Below, piece by piece: positions 60,570 to 64,000 of a stretch of DNA of 64,000 bases. Under the pieces are notes generated by a model, which worked only from the letters and a program-made list of their open reading frames with translations, made no database searches and had not been told where the DNA came from. Source of the stretch: Flavobacterium sp. I-STPP5a (lineage in GTDB: Bacteria; Bacteroidota; Bacteroidia; Flavobacteriales; Flavobacteriaceae); contig NZ_VHLM01000077.1 in assembly GCF_009764685.1 (NCBI RefSeq), forward strand, positions 178,037 through 242,036. Direction: 5' to 3'. How positions within the stretch are numbered: position 1 is the first letter of the stretch; each line of letters starts with the position of its first letter. A program made the translations under genes and the position numbers.

Positions 60570-62984
60570 ATGAAAATATTAAAATTTGGAGGTAAGTCGT
60601 TATCAAATGGTGACGGATTAAATAAAGTTATTGCCATAATAATAGACAAAGTAAATCAAGGCGAAGAAATTGCAGTTGTGGTTTCGGCACGTGGTAACGC
60701 AACAGATGAATTGGAACAAATTTTAACCATTGCTTCTCAAAACGGAGATTACAAGCCACTTTTTGAAGATTTTAAAAAATACCAGCAAGACGTTTATGAT
60801 GCTGTTGATTTGTCTGAAGAGTTTACTATTTTAGAAAAATTGTTTGAAGGTGTAAGTCTGATTGGCGATTACAGTAAAAAAATCAAAGACCAGATTTTGT
60901 CTAAAGGCGAATTGCTTTCGGCAAAATTACTGACGGCGATCCTTGCGGAAAAAGGAATTCATGCTCGTTTTACCGATACGCGTGAATTGATAAAAACCGA
61001 TGCTAAATTTGGTGATGCACAACCCTTAGAACAACTTTCGAAGAAAAATGTGGTTGCTTTTTTTAAGCAAAACACTGAAAATACGGTCAATGTAATTACA
61101 GGTTTTATAGGTTCTACGACCAATAATGATGCTACAACTCTAGGAAGAAACGGTAGTAATTACACAGCTTCGTTGATTGCGAATTATTTAAATGCCGATG
61201 AATTACAAAATTACACACACGTTGACGGAATTTATACTGCCAATCCTGATTTAGTTGTAGATGCTAAGAAAATTGATCACTTATCGTTTAATGAGGCGAA
61301 TGAGATTGCAAATTTTGGTGCCACAATTCTGCATGCCAAAACCATCATTCCGTTATTAGAAAAAAACATTCCGCTCCGAATTTTAAATACTTTCAATCAT
61401 GAAAATAAAGGAACTTTAATTACTTCGAATTCTAACAAGGAGGGAATTAAAACGCTTTCGGTTCTTGAAAATGTGGCTTTGGTCAACCTAGAAGGAAGAG
61501 GGTTACTTGGTAAAACAGGTGTTGATGCTCGAATTTTTAGAGTAATGGGCGACAACAATATCAGTGTGAGTATCATTTCGCAAGGTTCATCAGAGCGTGG
61601 AATAGGCTTGGTTGTGGCTGCTGATAAAGCTACTACGGCCATGATTGAATTGGAAAAGGAATTCGAAAATGATTTCTATTCGAAAGATGTCAATAAAATA
61701 ACTGTTGCTGATGATGTAGCTGTCATCTCTATTATCGGACAAGATTTAAGCACGTTTCACAAACCTTACACGGCTTTAATCAAGAATAAAATTGTTCCAA
61801 TTCTCTTCAACAATACGGTGACGGGTAAGAATGTGAGTTTGGTCGTAAAAAAATCACAACTTCACAAAGCTTTGAATGTGATTCACGGGGAGATTTTTGG
61901 CGTAGCCAAGAAAATAAATATTGCTGTTTTCGGTCACGGTTTGGTGGGCGGCACCTTGACTAATCAAATTTTAGAATCGGCATCAGCCATCGAAAAAAGA
62001 AAAGATATTAAATTGAATGTTTTTGCGATTGCCAATTCTAAGAATGTACTCTTGAATAAAAATGGTGTGACACCTAACTGGAAAAATGAGATTCAAACCA
62101 ACGGATTCTCGTATACAATTGATGATGTGATTGCCTACGCAAATGAGCACCATTTAGAGAATTTAATTGCCATTGATAACACTGCAAGCGCTGATTTTGT
62201 AACGAATTATATTTCGTTAGTAGAAAATAGTTTCGATTTGATTTCATCAAACAAAGTAGCCAATACGTTGAGTTATAGTTTTTATAAAAAATTACGAAAA
62301 GTTCTGGCAGAAAACCAAAAGACGTATCTTTATGAAACCAATGTTGGAGCAGGATTGCCGTTGATAGATACTATTAAATTGTTGCACCTTTCTGGTGAAA
62401 ATATTACGAAGATTAAAGGCGTTTTCTCGGGAACATTGAGTTATTTGTTCAATAATTTCTCGGCCAAAGACGCACCGTTTAGCGAAATTTTGAAAGAAGC
62501 CATCGATAATGGATATACTGAGCCAGATCCAAGAGAGGATTTATGCGGAAATGATGTTGGGCGAAAATTGTTGATTTTGGCTAGAGAACTAGACTTGCAA
62601 AATGAGTTTGAAGAAATTGCGATTCAAAATTTAATTCCAGAACATTTGCGTAGCGGAGATGTGGGAGAGTTTTTAAATAAATTGACGGAGTTTGATCCTA
62701 TTTATGCAAAAATAAAAGCCGATCAAAAGCCCAATCACGTGTTGCGTTACATAGGAGAATTATCAGGTGATTTGCAAAATGACAAAGGAAATCTAGAAGT
62801 GAAATTAGTTTCGGTGCCATCAGATACGGCTTTGGGCGGATTGAAAGGTTCAGATTCTTTCTTTGAAATTTACACTGAATCGTACGGAGACCGACCAATT
62901 GTAATTCAAGGAGCTGGCGCAGGATCAGCAGTAACGGCAAGAGGTGTTTTTGGCGATATTTTAAGGTTGTCGGATAAAGGGTAG
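60570..62984 (+). CDS. thrA: Bifunctional aspartate kinase/homoserine dehydrogenase
   Basis: An 804-residue fusion: aspartate kinase (about 1-290), ACT regulatory domains (about 300-440) and homoserine dehydrogenase (about 450-804). The kinase motif reads KFGGKSL where KFGGTS is usual. The dehydrogenase has the NAD loop FGHGLVGG, then SSNKVAN, NVGAGLPLIDTIK and GYTEPDPREDLCGNDVGRKL. It catalyses the first and third steps from aspartate to homoserine, the substrate of the upstream metX-like enzyme, 19 bp away. Control by the upstream riboswitch follows from co-transcription. Confidence 0.95.
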   Translation: MKILKFGGKSLSNGDGLNKVIAIIIDKVNQGEEIAVVVSARGNATDELEQILTIASQNGDYKPLFEDFKKYQQDVYDAVDLSEEFTILEKLFEGVSLIGDYSKKIKDQILSKGELLSAKLLTAILAEKGIHARFTDTRELIKTDAKFGDAQPLEQLSKKNVVAFFKQNTENTVNVITGFIGSTTNNDATTLGRNGSNYTASLIANYLNADELQNYTHVDGIYTANPDLVVDAKKIDHLSFNEANEIANFGATILHAKTIIPLLEKNIPLRILNTFNHENKGTLITSNSNKEGIKTLSVLENVALVNLEGRGLLGKTGVDARIFRVMGDNNISVSIISQGSSERGIGLVVAADKATTAMIELEKEFENDFYSKDVNKITVADDVAVISIIGQDLSTFHKPYTALIKNKIVPILFNNTVTGKNVSLVVKKSQLHKALNVIHGEIFGVAKKINIAVFGHGLVGGTLTNQILESASAIEKRKDIKLNVFAIANSKNVLLNKNGVTPNWKNEIQTNGFSYTIDDVIAYANEHHLENLIAIDNTASADFVTNYISLVENSFDLISSNKVANTLSYSFYKKLRKVLAENQKTYLYETNVGAGLPLIDTIKLLHLSGENITKIKGVFSGTLSYLFNNFSAKDAPFSEILKEAIDNGYTEPDPREDLCGNDVGRKLLILARELDLQNEFEEIAIQNLIPEHLRSGDVGEFLNKLTEFDPIYAKIKADQKPNHVLRYIGELSGDLQNDKGNLEVKLVSVPSDTALGGLKGSDSFFEIYTESYGDRPIVIQGAGAGSAVTARGVFGDILRLSDKG

Positions 62985-62987
62985 TTG

Positions 62988-63025
62988 AAGTTAAAAGTGA
63001 ATAGTTTTTAGTAAACAGTGATCAG
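62988..63025. repeat. Heptamer-phased AGT array behind thrA
   Basis: Five units share AGT at exact 7-nt spacing: AAGTTAA, AAGTGAA, TAGTTTT, TAGTAAA, CAGTGAT, and a sixth begins CAG. The class resembles the AGT-phased part of the etfB-etfA repeat. Confidence 0.6.
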
Positions 63026-63042
63026 AAGAAAAAGCATTTAAT

Positions 63043-63399
63043 ATGGATATTATTTTTATTTTACTTGGAATGAATGTTCCATTGATATTCTTGTTTGATA
63101 AAAGTAAATTAGATAGCAAGGAATGGTTTCTTAAACTATTAATTTTAAATGTAATATTGTTTTTAATTGCTTCGATAAGTCTTTTGATTGGTTTGGGAAA
63201 GAATACCGCTATTGATGCATTATTTGTACCACTGCTTGCACAGGTTGTCTATTATATTTTAAGTAATTTATTTTACTTAAAACAAAAAAGAAACACTGTT
63301 GATACTTTTTGGACAATGGATAGAGGATTATTTTTAGACGGTTGGTTCAATAGTATATTCTGGATAATTTCAATATTACTTTTTCTATTAGTGTTGTAA
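63043..63399 (+). CDS. Small membrane protein of unknown function
   Basis: A 118-residue protein with four hydrophobic segments (about 1-16, 29-48, 55-78 and 98-118) and short charged loops. I do not recognise the family. It starts 58 bp after thrA; the gap is a heptamer repeat. A GC-rich repeat lies behind it. Its membership in the methionine operon is uncertain. Confidence 0.7.
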   Translation: MDIIFILLGMNVPLIFLFDKSKLDSKEWFLKLLILNVILFLIASISLLIGLGKNTAIDALFVPLLAQVVYYILSNLFYLKQKRNTVDTFWTMDRGLFLDGWFNSIFWIISILLFLLVL

Positions 63400-63420
63400 T
63401 AAAATATAAATTTTTAAAAA

Positions 63421-63478
63421 AGGGACAGCCTCCAGTCGTGGCTACCTCTTCGCTGTGGCGAAAGGGTTGGGAGGAGAA
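63421..63478. repeat. GC-rich palindromic repeat before osmC
   Basis: A 58-bp GC-rich stretch in AT-rich surroundings, with the stem TTCGC/GCGAA and the ending AAAGGGTTGGGAGGAG. Its end supplies a Shine-Dalgarno-like GGGAGGAG 5 bp before the osmC start region. The same GGGTTGGG ending recurs at 63990-64000. Confidence 0.65.
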
Positions 63479-63482
63479 TATT

Positions 63483-63929
63483 ATGAAAATAACATTAAAC
63501 AGAGTAAACGACAATTTCCATTTCGAATTAAAAAACGAAAGAGGGCATCTGGTAAACGTAGATAGCCGTCCTGAATATGGAGGAAATGATATGGGTGCTA
63601 GTCCGATGGAATTAGTTTTGATGGGAGTTGCGGGGTGTAGCGCCATTGATATGATTTCGATTTTGAAAAAGCAACGTCAAGAAATCACGTCTTTCAAAGC
63701 TGAGGTTGAGGGAGAGCGCGTACAAGTTGGAGAAGCAAAACCATTTAAAAATATCCATGTGGTGTTTTATTTAGAAGGTGAAATTAAGGAAGATAAAGCC
63801 GCAAAAGCCGCACAACTTTCTTTTGAAAAATATTGTTCGGTTTCCAAAACATTAGAACCAACAGCAACCATACATTACAAAGTAGTTTTGAACGGAAGCC
63901 CCCTAACCACCGAAGGGGGGAACCAGTAA
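63483..63929 (+). CDS. OsmC family protein
   Basis: A 148-residue OsmC/Ohr-fold protein. The two reactive cysteines are in LMGVAGCSAID (about residue 54) and EKYCSVSKTL (about 121), as required for thiol peroxidase activity against organic hydroperoxides. The start at 63483 (MKITLNRVND) is family-like; the frame's ATG at 63438 lies in the upstream repeat. The last 11 residues (GSPLTTEGGNQ) are encoded by a GC-rich repeat, so the native C-terminus has probably been replaced or extended by repeat insertion. Confidence 0.9.
   Translation: MKITLNRVNDNFHFELKNERGHLVNVDSRPEYGGNDMGASPMELVLMGVAGCSAIDMISILKKQRQEITSFKAEVEGERVQVGEAKPFKNIHVVFYLEGEIKEDKAAKAAQLSFEKYCSVSKTLEPTATIHYKVVLNGSPLTTEGGNQ
63896..63924. 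repeat. GC-rich repeat inside the osmC 3' end
   Basis: CCCCC (63899-63903) pairs with GGGGG (within 63915-63920) around TAACCACCGAA. The type, CCCCCTAAC...GAAGGGGG, is common in Flavobacterium intergenic regions. Confidence 0.65.
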
Positions 63930-63965
63930 TAATTAATGAAACAATTTTAATTTTCAATTTTCCGA

Positions 63966-64000
63966 CTTCGGCTCCCTCTCCTTCGGGGAGGGTTGGGATG
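63966..64000. repeat. GC-rich repeat at the right edge
   Basis: CCCTCTCC (63974-63981) pairs with GGGGAGGG (63985-63992), one T-G wobble, TTC loop, followed by TTGGGATG. It continues the repeat cluster around osmC and may run past the window. Confidence 0.65.

Noticed and set aside
1..64000. CRISPR array, prophage, insertion sequence or defence island
   Set aside because: No direct repeats with spacers, no transposase or integrase, and no nuclease-helicase or toxin-antitoxin cluster were seen; the genes are housekeeping families.
1..64000. tRNA or rRNA genes
   Set aside because: I found no T-loop GGTTCRANTCC with matching acceptor arms and no rRNA-like stretch by reading; a covariance search would be needed to exclude one fully.

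Overview
The window is AT-rich bacterial chromosome that I read as a member of Flavobacteriaceae, most likely Flavobacterium (Bacteroidota). The evidence is the set of lineage-typical families (GLPGLI protein, DUF5686 protein, PorT/SprT of type IX secretion, GYDIA-type GHMP kinase, 2TM-domain protein, a TamA-like lipoprotein, zinc-less AccD) and repeated matches to the Bacteroidota sigma promoter TTG-N19/22-TAnnTTTG. Shine-Dalgarno sequences are mostly absent. It is dense housekeeping sequence: I see no transposase, prophage, CRISPR array, tRNA or rRNA, and no defence island.

Layout. 1-3.1 kb: the tail of a periplasmic peptidyl-prolyl isomerase, then a GHMP kinase and HMG-CoA reductase (mevalonate pathway) on the minus strand. 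3.3-10.4 kb: a peptide-use locus, a DPP-IV-type S9 peptidase followed by three tandem POT/PTR proton-peptide symporters. 10.4-11.5 kb: two exported thioredoxin-fold paralogues, the second without its redox cysteines. 11.5-16.3 kb (minus): comEC, an NlpC/P60 lipoprotein, lpxB, a small membrane protein and surE. 16.5-19.7 kb: a tail-specific protease and a secreted nuclease. 19.8-27 kb (minus): purH, mreB, mreC, mreD, mrdA (PBP2), rodA, the rod-shape/elongasome operon. 27.2-35.4 kb: a MacB-type permease, accD, fbaA, tamL, an RNA methyltransferase, porT and ubiE. 35.6-42.2 kb: folA, thyA, an amidohydrolase, a bifunctional nuclease and etfAB. 42.5-50 kb: pdhB, a DUF5686 protein, an AlkA-type glycosylase, ppa and a membrane pyrophosphatase with an unusual Cys-rich tail. 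50.1-56.6 kb: a deoxynucleoside kinase, GLPGLI plus outer-membrane receptor, and a regulatory-domain protein. 56.9-63 kb: metK and a SAM-riboswitch-controlled metX-like/thrA operon. 63-64 kb: a small membrane protein and OsmC.

The most unexplained signals are non-coding. (1) Two copies (42289-42368 and, inverted, 46036-46121) of an 80-86 bp element have conserved outer arms but an entirely different perfect inner hairpin. (2) Three intergenic loci carry 7-nt-phased repeat arrays. (3) An 800-bp gene-poor stretch between metK and metX contains a promoter-to-terminator unit of about 135 nt (candidate small RNA) and a second terminated segment. (4) The S-box leader has a duplicated P1 3' strand. 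(5) Promoters of tamL and the RNA methyltransferase overlap face to face. Protein oddities are the Cys-less thioredoxin paralogue, the zinc-less AccD, the ComEC C-terminus without metallo-beta-lactamase residues and the pyrophosphatase tail.
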